The notes beneath the pieces are model-generated. The model worked only from the letters and a program-made list of their open reading frames with translations. It had not been told where the DNA came from and searched no databases. The translations under genes were made by a program, and so were the position numbers. Positions 1-5,985 of a DNA stretch of 8,929 bases are shown one piece after another. Source of the DNA: Ramlibacter sp. (GTDB lineage: Bacteria; Pseudomonadota; Gammaproteobacteria; Burkholderiales; Burkholderiaceae_C); NCBI GenBank assembly GCA_025351615.1, contig JANXVP010000269.1, forward strand, positions 1 to 8,929, in the 5' to 3' direction. Every line of letters starts with the position of its first letter. Position 1 is the stretch's first letter.

Positions 1-25
1 TATTTTTACTTGTGAGCAGAGCTTG

Positions 26-54
26 AATTTATTTCAGTTCTATTTAATAGTCAA
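26..54 (-). promoter_or_regulatory. Possible sigma-70-like promoter reading out of the left edge
   Basis: On the minus strand TTGACT (54-49) is followed after exactly 17 nt by TAAATT (31-26). These match the -35 and -10 consensus at five and four of six positions. The region 1-60 is strongly AT-rich compared with the rest of the window. A perfect 8-bp palindrome, GTCCGGAC (58-65), lies 3 nt upstream of the -35 and could be an operator. It would drive a gene to the left of the window, which cannot be seen. AT-rich DNA gives chance matches, so this is tentative. Confidence 0.3.
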
Positions 55-78
55 CCTGTCCGGACCTGCTAGACCTTG

Positions 79-101
79 GCGTCACGGCAGTGCCGCAACG
101 C
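79..101 (-). terminator. Hairpin just after the glycosyltransferase gene
   Basis: On the minus strand GCGTTGCGG (101-93) pairs with CCGTGACGC (87-79) over nine positions, two of them G-U pairs, around a 5-nt loop CACTG. It begins 7 nt past the stop codon at 109-111. There is no T-run directly after it, so it is not a canonical intrinsic terminator. It may be a 3'-end-stabilising hairpin or a weak or Rho-assisted terminator for the gene run. Confidence 0.35.
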
Positions 102-108
102 TCCCGCA

Positions 109-1272
109 TCAGGCGCCGTCTGCTTCCAGGCTCGCCCGGTACAGCCGCTCGTACTCCGCTGCCGCCCGCTCCCAGGTGTGCGCCTGCGCGAATGCGCGCC
201 CGTTCGCGGCCAGGCGCTGCTGCAGCGCCGGGTTGGCCAGCAAGCGCTGCAGGGTCCCGACCAGTTCCTTCGCGTCCTGCGGATCGGTCAGCAAGAGTGC
301 ATCCTTGCCGTCCCTCAGCAGGGTTGAGATCCCGCATTGCGCCGGGCCGCTGACAACCACCGGCAGGCCGTGCGCCAGCCCTTCCAGCACCACCATCGCG
401 AAGGTGTCGTCGAGTGTCGGATGCACCAGCACGTCGGCGGCGCGGTAGGCCTGCGCCACAACGTTCAGCGCCCCCAGAAAATGCACCCGGTCTCCGACCC
501 CCAGCGCAGCGGCCAGGTCCCGGAACCGCTGGGCCTGGCCGGCGTGCCCGACCACAGCCAGGTGCACGTCCGGCGGCAGCGTGACCAGCGCCGCCAGCAG
601 GGTCGTGAGGCCCTTGCGGGCGTAATCGTTGGCCACGAACAGCAGCAGGCGGCGTTGCGTGGGCAGCCGCAGGGCTTGGCGGGCCTCCACGCGGCTCCAC
701 CCGGGTTGCGGCAGAGTCACCCCAGGCGTGACGACAGACATCGCATTTGCTGCGTGCGGATAGGTGCCCAGCGCCTGCGCCTGCAGGCTGGAGGACGTCA
801 GCACCACTTGGCGTCCCGGACGGGAGCTGAAGCGCGCCGATTCCAGCCACAGGTAAATCAGCAGGCGCGGACTGGTCGCGATCTTCAGCCAGCGCAAGGT
901 CCGGCGCCAGCCGGTCCGTCCGGCCAGCAGGTTGTGCCGCACCGGCATCACGTGGATGGTCTGCACCCGGCCATGCCAGGTGTTTTCATGCGAATGGACG
1001 ACGTCGAAACCGCGCCGCGTCGCCAGCCACGTCGCGGCGGCGTACCAGAGCTGGTTGAGCCAGCGCGGCTTGCGCAGCGGGCTGGTGACCCGGTGGTAGT
1101 GGACGCCAGGCCACTGGTGGTCGATCTTCTGCGCGAAGACGTGGATCTCATGGCGCGCTGCGAGCTGCTCCACCAGGCGCATCGAATAGCTCTCGGCGCC
1201 GCCGCCGCTGGCGCTGAACACCCGGTTGAGCACCGCCACCCGCAGCCGGGGAAGCTCGCCTGGGTCGTTCAT
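109..1272 (-). CDS. Family 4 (GT-B) glycosyltransferase
   Basis: This is a 387-residue GT-B glycosyltransferase of the GT4 type, which transfers a sugar from a nucleotide-sugar donor, typically at the inner face of the membrane. The N-terminal domain has the glycine-rich loop SGGGAESYSM (22-31) and FDVVHSHENTWHGR (89-102). The C-terminal donor domain begins near 205 with LLLFVANDYARKGLTTLLAA (209-228), where the RKG lysine is typical. It continues to VHPTLDDTFAMVVLEGLAHG (283-302), which holds the donor-binding signature. The usual E-x7-E reads D289-x7-E297, a conservative change. The ATG at 1272 is preceded by GGAAG at 5 nt spacing and overlaps the deacetylase stop by 4 bp. There is no signal peptide or clear transmembrane helix; the patch 131-147 is hydrophobic and basic and could touch the membrane. 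The overall style resembles LPS-core WaaG-like enzymes, but donor and acceptor cannot be told from sequence. It is the last gene before a non-coding, AT-rich stretch. Confidence 0.92.
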   Translation of the reverse strand: MNDPGELPRLRVAVLNRVFSASGGGAESYSMRLVEQLAARHEIHVFAQKIDHQWPGVHYHRVTSPLRKPRWLNQLWYAAATWLATRRGFDVVHSHENTWHGRVQTIHVMPVRHNLLAGRTGWRRTLRWLKIATSPRLLIYLWLESARFSSRPGRQVVLTSSSLQAQALGTYPHAANAMSVVTPGVTLPQPGWSRVEARQALRLPTQRRLLLFVANDYARKGLTTLLAALVTLPPDVHLAVVGHAGQAQRFRDLAAALGVGDRVHFLGALNVVAQAYRAADVLVHPTLDDTFAMVVLEGLAHGLPVVVSGPAQCGISTLLRDGKDALLLTDPQDAKELVGTLQRLLANPALQQRLAANGRAFAQAHTWERAAAEYERLYRASLEADGA

Positions 1273-1997
1273 GGCCGCTTCCGGTCCTCGTAGCCGGTTG
1301 CCACCTTGAGCCAGAACACGGGCAGAGACGTCGAGCGCAGGACCGGCACCCGAGGCAACTCGAACAGGCTGTCTGTCATGTGGGTGCGCGAGCGCACCGT
1401 GGTCGTCGCCGTGGCGTAGCCGGCGTCCAGCACCATCGTGGCGTGCTCGGGCCGGTGCAGGCCGTAGGGATAGCAGAAGTGCCGCACTTGCGCCTCGAGG
1501 CGCCGCTCGAGCTCGCGTTTGCAGCCGGCGATTTCATCACGCGCGACCGCTCCGTCCGCCTGCAGCAAGTCCACATGGTTGCGGGTATGCGCGCCGACTT
1601 CCTGCCCCCCACCGATCCAGGACCTCAATTGCGCCTCGTTCATCAGCGGCCTGGCCGGTATTCCCTTGGCATGGTCCCACACATTGGAGCCGCCGATCTG
1701 GCCACTGACGATGTAGCAAGTCGCGGAAAAGCCGTAGCGCTGCAGCACAGGCAGCGCATGCTGCAGGTTGTTGACGTAGCCGTCATCGAGCGTGATTCCC
1801 ACCACCTTGCCGGTCTTGTCACCGCGCAGGTACGGCTCCAACGCGGTCATGGACAGGCCGCGGTAGCCCAGCGTCTCGAGCAGACCCATCTGGCGCGCGA
1901 AAGCGGCCGGCGCGACAACCAGGCTGCGGTACGGCACGCCGCGCGGCGGCGGCGTGTCGACCTGGTGGTAGGTGAGGATGGGGATCGGCTGGCGCAT
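1269..1997 (-). CDS. Polysaccharide deacetylase (CE4/NodB domain)
   Basis: This is a 242-residue carbohydrate esterase family 4 protein, a metal-dependent de-N-acetylase fold. The three core motifs are intact: GITLDDGY (67-74; Asp71 as putative base, Asp72 as metal ligand), GAHTRNH (135-141; His137 and His141 as metal ligands) and RHFCYPYG (172-179). The N terminus is PIPILTYHQV, the usual first strand of this fold. No signal peptide or membrane segment is visible, so the protein is predicted to be cytoplasmic, which suggests an intracellular sugar or lipid-linked precursor as substrate and argues against peptidoglycan or a secreted polymer. The open frame extends to 2291, but that part overlaps rng and looks like shadow sequence; the ATG at 1997 gives the domain start 26 bp after rng, with no strong ribosome-binding site. 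Its stop overlaps the next gene by 4 bp (ATGA). A joint role with the glycosyltransferase in LPS, O-antigen or exopolysaccharide synthesis is an inference; the substrate is unknown. Confidence 0.9.
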   Translation of the reverse strand: MRQPIPILTYHQVDTPPPRGVPYRSLVVAPAAFARQMGLLETLGYRGLSMTALEPYLRGDKTGKVVGITLDDGYVNNLQHALPVLQRYGFSATCYIVSGQIGGSNVWDHAKGIPARPLMNEAQLRSWIGGGQEVGAHTRNHVDLLQADGAVARDEIAGCKRELERRLEAQVRHFCYPYGLHRPEHATMVLDAGYATATTTVRSRTHMTDSLFELPRVPVLRSTSLPVFWLKVATGYEDRKRP

Positions 1998-2023
1998 CGG
2001 CGGTTGGTCTGTCCCGCAGGGTG

Positions 2024-3499
2024 TCAGAGCAGCACAATGTCGTACTGCTCCTGGCCCATCGCGCTTTCGCTTTGCAGCGAGATGGCCTTGCCGATGAAGT
2101 CCGACAGTCCGGCCAGGTGTTGGCTTTCCTCGTCCAGGAACAGCTCCACCACGACGGGCGAGGCGACGATGCGGTATTCGCGCGGGTTGAACTGCCGGGC
2201 CTCGCGCAGGATCTCGCGCAGGATGTCGTAGCAGACGCTGCGCGCCGTCTTCACCGTTCCCTTGCCCTGGCAGGCTTCGCAGGGTTCGCACAAGATGTGC
2301 GCGAGCGACTCCCTGGTGCGCTTGCGCGTCATTTCCACCAGGCCGAGCTGCGAGAACCCGCCGGCCATGGTCTTGACCCGGTCGCGCGCCAGCTGCTTGC
2401 GGAATTCGGCCAGCACCGCCTCGCGGTGGTCCTCACGGCTCATGTCGATGAAGTCCACGATGATGATGCCGCCGAGATTGCGCAGCCGCAGCTGCCGCGC
2501 GATCGCCTGCGCCGCTTCCAGATTGGTCTTGAAGATGGTCTCGTCGAAGTTGCGGGCGCCCACGAAGCCGCCGGTGTTCACATCCACCGTGGTCAGCGCC
2601 TCGGTCTGGTCGACGATCAGGTAGCCGCCCGACTTAAGCTCGACCCGCCGCCCCAGCGCCTTGGCGATCTCCTCGTCGATGGAGAACAGGTCGAAGATCG
2701 GGCGCTCGCCCTTGTACAGCGCCAGCCGCTCGGCCGCCGAGGGCATGAACTCCTGCGCGAATGCCTGCAGCATCGCGAACTGCTCCTTCGAATCGAGGCG
2801 GATGGCCTGGGTCTCTTCGCTCACCAGGTCGCGCAGCACGCGCTGCAGCAGGTTGAGGTCCTGGTGCAGCAGCGAGGTCGCCGGCAGCCGCGTGGCGGCC
2901 TCTCTGATCCGGGCCCATGTCTTGCGCAGGTAAGCGACGTCGTCGGCCAGTTCGGTATCGCTCGCGTCCTCGCCGTTGGTGCGCAGGATGAAGCCGCCGC
3001 CCGCCTCGCCCACCAGTGCCTGCAGCCGGGCGCGCAAGGCGTCGCGCTGGGCGGCTGGAATTTTCTGGGAGACGCCGACATGGTCGTCCTGCGGCAGGAA
3101 CACCAGCAGCCGGCCGGCAATGCTGATCTGGGTGGACAGCCGGGCGCCCTTGGTGCCGATCGGGTCCTTGATCACCTGCACCATCAGCGCCTGGCCCTCG
3201 AACACCTGCTTTTCGATCGGGACCTGCGGCTGGCTGTTGCGCACGAAGCCGGGCGGCTCGCCTTCCGGCTGCCGGTGCCAGACGTCCGCGACGTGCAGGA
3301 ACGCGGCGCGCTCCAGCCCGATGTCGATGAAGGCCGATTGCATTCCGGGCAGCACCCGGGCCACCTTGCCCAGGTACACGTTGCTCACCAGTCCGCGCTC
3401 GAGCGTGCGCTCGACATGCAGCTCCTGCACCGCGCCGTTTTCGACGACCGCGACCCGCGTTTCCTGCGGCGACCAGTTGATCAGGATGTCCTGCTGCAT
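2024..3499 (-). CDS. rng: Ribonuclease G
   Basis: RNase G is an endoribonuclease of the RNase E/G family that matures the 5' end of 16S rRNA and cleaves some mRNAs. The 491 residues match RNase G (about 489) and lack the long C-terminal scaffold of RNase E. Seen in order: the N terminus with LVSNVYLGKVARVLPGMQSA (37-56) leading into the S1 domain, a DNase-I-like catalytic domain with Asp306 (TTVDVNTGG) and Asp349 (IIIVDFIDM) at the positions of the two metal-binding aspartates, then TRKRTRESL (391-399). A cysteine cluster C404-x2-C407-x2-C410 matches the zinc-link region. The C-terminal part ends in a YDIVLL typical of RNase G. The ATG at 3499 is chosen because the QQDILINWSPQETRVA start is that of the family; the upstream extension reads through maf. 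It sits 19 bp after maf and 26 bp before the deacetylase. The maf-rng pair is also found in E. coli next to mreBCD. Confidence 0.97.
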   Translation of the reverse strand: MQQDILINWSPQETRVAVVENGAVQELHVERTLERGLVSNVYLGKVARVLPGMQSAFIDIGLERAAFLHVADVWHRQPEGEPPGFVRNSQPQVPIEKQVFEGQALMVQVIKDPIGTKGARLSTQISIAGRLLVFLPQDDHVGVSQKIPAAQRDALRARLQALVGEAGGGFILRTNGEDASDTELADDVAYLRKTWARIREAATRLPATSLLHQDLNLLQRVLRDLVSEETQAIRLDSKEQFAMLQAFAQEFMPSAAERLALYKGERPIFDLFSIDEEIAKALGRRVELKSGGYLIVDQTEALTTVDVNTGGFVGARNFDETIFKTNLEAAQAIARQLRLRNLGGIIIVDFIDMSREDHREAVLAEFRKQLARDRVKTMAGGFSQLGLVEMTRKRTRESLAHILCEPCEACQGKGTVKTARSVCYDILREILREARQFNPREYRIVASPVVVELFLDEESQHLAGLSDFIGKAISLQSESAMGQEQYDIVLL

Positions 3500-3518
3500 G
3501 GGATAGGAAAGTCCTGGG

Positions 3519-4127
3519 CTAAATCCGGAGTCCGCACGCGCGCAGCAATTGCGCCGTTTCGTGCATGGGCAGTCCCATGATGCCAGAGTAGGAGCCGCTG
3601 AGCCGCGTGATGAAGGCGGCGGCGCGCCCCTGCACTGCATATGCGCCCGCCTTGCCCACTGGCTCGCCGGTCGCGGCATACGCGCGAACCTGCGCTGGCG
3701 TCATCGCCGCAAACGTGACCCGGGAATCGCTCAGCGCCTCCAGCCGCTTGCCGCGATGCGCGATCGCCACCGCTGTCAGCACACGGTGGGTCCGGCCGGC
3801 CAGCTCCCGCAACATGCGACGCGCATCGGCGTCGCCTTCCGGCTTGCCGTAGATCGCCCGGCCCAGGGCTACCGTGGTGTCGGAGCAGAGCACCGGCGCC
3901 GGCGGCAATCCGCGCCGCTGCAGGCGCGCCAGCGCCGCGTCGAGCTTCAGGGCCGTGACCCGTCGCACATAGCGCGCCGGCGCCTCGCCCGCAACGACGG
4001 CTTCGATCGCCTCCGTGTCCTCGCCCGCGTCTGGCAGCAGCAACTCGTACCTGACCCCAAGCTGCTCCAGCAACTCCCGCCGGCGCGGGCTCTGCGAGGC
4101 GAGATAGATGAAGGTCGTTTCACTCAC
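3519..4127 (-). CDS. maf: Maf/YhdE-type nucleoside triphosphate pyrophosphatase
   Basis: Maf proteins hydrolyse non-canonical or excess nucleotides to monophosphate and pyrophosphate; the YhdE subtype prefers dTTP and UTP. The protein has 202 residues from the proposed GTG (E. coli YhdE about 197). Motifs seen are [13 protein letters not shown] (8-20, the substrate loop), CSDTTV (81-86, with the catalytic-region Asp83), [13 protein letters not shown] (94-106), [10 protein letters not shown] (158-167) and [14 protein letters not shown] (178-191). The GSYxxxxGLP form points to the YhdE subtype and away from YceF, which I recall as having GRDPN at this place. The frame has an ATG at 4181, but that start would overlap rlmH by about 60 bp and add a tail the family lacks. 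The GTG at 4127 gives the usual [11 protein letters not shown] start within an 8-bp overlap with rlmH. No ribosome-binding site is visible, so coupling is likely. It is followed by rng, as in E. coli. Confidence 0.95.
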   Translation of the reverse strand: MSETTFIYLASQSPRRRELLEQLGVRYELLLPDAGEDTEAIEAVVAGEAPARYVRRVTALKLDAALARLQRRGLPPAPVLCSDTTVALGRAIYGKPEGDADARRMLRELAGRTHRVLTAVAIAHRGKRLEALSDSRVTFAAMTPAQVRAYAATGEPVGKAGAYAVQGRAAAFITRLSGSYSGIMGLPMHETAQLLRACGLRI

Positions 4128-4587
4128 GGTGGTACGGATGGTTGGCGTTGATCGACCAGGCGCGGTACAGCTGTTCGACAAGCAGCACGCGCACCATCGC
4201 GTGCGGCAGGGTCAGGTCGGACAGGCGGATGCGTTCATGGGCCGACTGCCGGAAGGTGGGATCAAGACCGTCGGGGCCGCCAATGACCAGCGCGACGTCG
4301 TCGCTCGCCAGTTGCCAGTCCCGCAGTTTGGCGGCGAGCGCGACGGTCGTCAGCGACGTGCCGCGCTCGTCGAGCGCAACGATGCGTGCGCCCCTGGGAA
4401 TCGCCGCTTCGATGCGCTCCCGTTCGGCGGCGAAGATCGTCTCCAGCGTCTTCGAGCCGCGCGGCTCGGTCTTGACGGCCTTGAGTTCGACCTTCAGTTC
4501 CGGCGGAAAGCGCTTGGCGTAATCGTCCCACGCCGTCTGCGCCCAGTCGGGCACCCGCTGGCCGACGGCCACCACATACAGTTTCAT
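4120..4587 (-). CDS. rlmH: 23S rRNA (pseudouridine-1915-N3)-methyltransferase
   Basis: RlmH is a SPOUT-fold methyltransferase that uses S-adenosylmethionine to methylate N3 of pseudouridine 1915 in helix 69 of 23S rRNA, acting on the assembled 70S ribosome. The protein is 155 residues, the same length as the E. coli enzyme. Clear features are the N terminus [15 protein letters not shown], the SAM-binding loop [13 protein letters not shown] (98-110), and the C-terminal trefoil-knot block [20 protein letters not shown] (122-141) followed by [14 protein letters not shown]. The ending is nearly invariant in the family. The ATG at 4587 follows a 79-bp gap containing a strong hairpin, and only a poor GGCGG-like ribosome-binding site is visible. 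The 3' end overlaps the proposed GTG start of maf by 8 bp. Pairing with rsfS places two ribosome-acting functions side by side. Confidence 0.97.
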   Translation of the reverse strand: MKLYVVAVGQRVPDWAQTAWDDYAKRFPPELKVELKAVKTEPRGSKTLETIFAAERERIEAAIPRGARIVALDERGTSLTTVALAAKLRDWQLASDDVALVIGGPDGLDPTFRQSAHERIRLSDLTLPHAMVRVLLVEQLYRAWSINANHPYHRE

Positions 4588-4622
4588 TGGACCGCCGAGT
4601 GCAAGATTGCTGCCGCTGCGCT

Positions 4623-4656
4623 GCCGCCCCCGGGGGCCCTCGGGCCTTGGGGCGGC
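4623..4656. repeat. GC-rich inverted repeat between rsfS and rlmH
   Basis: Perfect 8-bp arms GCCGCCCC (4623-4630) and GGGGCGGC (4649-4656) enclose a loop that itself folds as GGCC (4635-4638), CTCG, GGCC (4643-4646). It occupies the middle of the 79-bp rsfS-rlmH gap (4588-4666), the only sizeable gap in the gene run. Neither strand has a T-run after the stem, so it is not a canonical intrinsic terminator. It could be a REP-like dispersed element, an mRNA-stabilising or processing hairpin, or a weak attenuator. Confidence 0.55.
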
Positions 4657-4666
4657 GCTGCGACGC

Positions 4667-5383
4667 TCATCGCTTGCGGCTGGGCGCCTTGCTCGCTGTC
4701 TTCTTCGCCGGCGACTTCCTGGCGGCGGGCTTGCCGACCACCTTCAAAGCCGGCTTGCTCGCTGTCCTGGCGGCAGGCCGGGCCGGGGTCTTGCCGGCTG
4801 GGCGGGCACGCGTCCGGCCGACCGTCGTACGTCCGGGCGCCTTCTTCGCCGGTGCCCTGGCCTCCTTGGCCTCGCGCTCGGCCGCTTTCACCGCCGTCTT
4901 GGCGGCACTGCTGCGGCGCAGTGAGGTCATGTCCGCAGCGGCCGCCTTCTTGCCTGACGCCCTGGCCGGCGACCTGGCAGGAGCCGGAGCCGACGCTTCG
5001 GCCGGTTTCGGCGCGCCGAACTTCAGGCGCACCGGCTTGTCGCCCCAGATCTCCTCGAGGTGGTAATACTGGCGAATCGCCGGCTGCATGATGTGGGCGA
5101 CGGCGGCGCCGCAGTCCACGATGATCCACTCGCCGTTTTCCTCGCCCTCGGTCCGCGGTTTGGGAAAGCCGGCTTCGCGCACCGCGTCACGCACACTGGA
5201 CGCCAGCGCCTTGGTCTGCCGGTTGGACGTGCCCGAAGCCACGATCACCCGCTCGAACAGTGGCGACAGATGCTCGGTGTTGAAAACCTGGATGTTCTGC
5301 GCCTTCACATCTTCCAGGCCGTCGACGATGGCCCGCTGAAGTTTTTGCGTATCTTTTTTTGCGGCGGCAGTGTCTTGGGTCAT
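4667..5383 (-). CDS. rsfS: Ribosome silencing factor RsfS with long basic C-terminal tail
   Basis: RsfS (YbeB/Iojap family) binds ribosomal protein L14 on the 50S subunit and blocks joining with 30S, lowering translation when nutrients are scarce. The conserved domain spans about residues 12-122: [20 protein letters not shown], then [20 protein letters not shown] (38-57), [15 protein letters not shown] (85-99), the [12 protein letters not shown] end (104-115) and the closing PVRLKF (117-122). The family is normally about 105-130 residues, but this protein has 238. Residues 123-238 form a low-complexity Ala/Lys/Arg/Pro tail. Its last 64 residues (175-238) contain no Asp or Glu and 21 Lys or Arg, like a histone-H1-type or AlgP-like nucleic-acid-binding tail. 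The reading frame is uninterrupted, so this is an extension and not a frameshift artefact. The ATG at 5383 overlaps the nadD stop by 1 bp. The linkage with nadD and rlmH is conserved in many bacteria. Family assignment is certain; the function of the tail is unknown. Confidence 0.95.
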   Translation of the reverse strand: MTQDTAAAKKDTQKLQRAIVDGLEDVKAQNIQVFNTEHLSPLFERVIVASGTSNRQTKALASSVRDAVREAGFPKPRTEGEENGEWIIVDCGAAVAHIMQPAIRQYYHLEEIWGDKPVRLKFGAPKPAEASAPAPARSPARASGKKAAAADMTSLRRSSAAKTAVKAAEREAKEARAPAKKAPGRTTVGRTRARPAGKTPARPAARTASKPALKVVGKPAARKSPAKKTASKAPSRKR

Positions 5384-5985
5384 CAGTGGGATGGGTAAAG
5401 GTGATGCTTGTCAATATAACGCGCAACCGGCGCGGGAACCAGTTGCGAAATGTCCTCCCCCGCGGCGGCCCGGCGGCGGATTTCGGTCGAGCTCACCGGC
5501 ATCGGCGGCAGTTCCACCGGCTCGCGCGGCCCCGGCGGCAACCTGGAGGGGTCAAAAATGGCGCCGGCGTTGACCGGCCTTGCCCGGGCAGCTATCGAAA
5601 TAGTAGCAATCCGGGCGATCTCCCCGTTTTCCCGCCAGCTGTGAAGCGCTTCGGCCTGGTCGGCCCCGATGACCAGCAGCAGGACTGCGCCGGGAAACTC
5701 GCGCTGCAGCTCGCGTAGCGTGTCCACGGTGTAGGTCGGTCCGGCCCGCTGCAGTTCCCGGCCGTCCACGGTGGTGTGAGGGACCTCGGAAAAGGCCAGC
5801 CGGGCCATGGCGAGGCGGTCGGCTGCGGGCGACAAGTCGCGCGCCTTGTGCCAGGCCTGGCCGGTGGGAAAAACCCGCAGTTCGTCCAGTGCGAGTTGCT
5901 CCACTGCCGCCCGCGCCAGCGCCACATGGCCGACGTGGGGCGGGTCGAACGCGCCGCCGAACATGCCGATCCGCGCGGCCTTCAA
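5383..5985 (-). CDS. nadD: Nicotinate-nucleotide adenylyltransferase
   Basis: NadD adenylylates nicotinate mononucleotide to deamido-NAD in NAD biosynthesis, in the cytosol. From the proposed TTG start the protein has 200 residues, a normal length (about 190-215). The nucleotidyltransferase signature [11 protein letters not shown] is at 10-20, with [12 protein letters not shown] (83-94), [12 protein letters not shown] (107-117 region) and the SSTEIRRR motif (165-172) that closes the ATP site. The reading frame stays open far upstream, but that part only shadows hemF. The first ATG (the M of RIGMFGG) would cut into the first beta strand, so the TTG at 5985-5983, which overlaps the hemF stop as TTGA, is the best start. 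The CTG two codons further upstream is a weaker alternative. The stop overlaps the rsfS ATG by 1 bp (TGATG). Codons 126-132 form an unusually AT-rich patch, described separately. The product call is very safe; the start is about 75% sure. Confidence 0.96.
   Translation of the reverse strand: MKAARIGMFGGAFDPPHVGHVALARAAVEQLALDELRVFPTGQAWHKARDLSPAADRLAMARLAFSEVPHTTVDGRELQRAGPTYTVDTLRELQREFPGAVLLLVIGADQAEALHSWRENGEIARIATISIAARARPVNAGAIFDPSRLPPGPREPVELPPMPVSSTEIRRRAAAGEDISQLVPAPVARYIDKHHLYPSH
5582..5616. repeat. AT-rich imperfect palindrome inside nadD
   Basis: Six-base arms GCCCGG (5582-5587) and CCGGGC (5611-5616) flank an AT-rich core. The core holds a second small inverted repeat, CTAT (5592-5595) and ATAG (5600-5603), around CGAA. 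The core is only about one-third GC, within a gene that is otherwise very GC-rich. It encodes residues 126-132 of NadD with ATT, ACT, ATT and ATA codons that are unusual here. From memory, it resembles short palindromic repeats dispersed through Comamonadaceae genomes; I could not verify this. Confidence 0.45.

Noticed and set aside
337..1293. 318-codon plus-strand open frame opposite the glycosyltransferase
   Set aside because: Its composition is low-information and rich in Arg/Gln/His, as expected from antisense of GC-rich coding DNA; no family features are visible.
1998..2291. N-terminal extension of the deacetylase frame
   Set aside because: It lies inside the conserved 3' end of rng, and its translation has no signal-peptide or domain character.
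2021..3580. 519-codon open frame on the plus strand opposite rng
   Set aside because: It is an antisense shadow of a GC-rich gene. The translation is His/Gln/Arg/Leu-rich without recognisable motifs, and rng on the other strand is unmistakable.
3500..3679. 60-codon N-terminal extension of the rng frame
   Set aside because: It reads through the maf 3' end; RNase G homologues begin at the ATG at 3499.
4623..4656. Intrinsic terminator between rsfS and rlmH
   Set aside because: The stem is strong, but there is no T-run on either side, so I list it as an inverted repeat instead.
4667..5017. RsfS tail as a frameshifted or separate histone-like gene
   Set aside because: The frame is continuous from the RsfS domain, and no start codon with a ribosome-binding site marks an independent gene.
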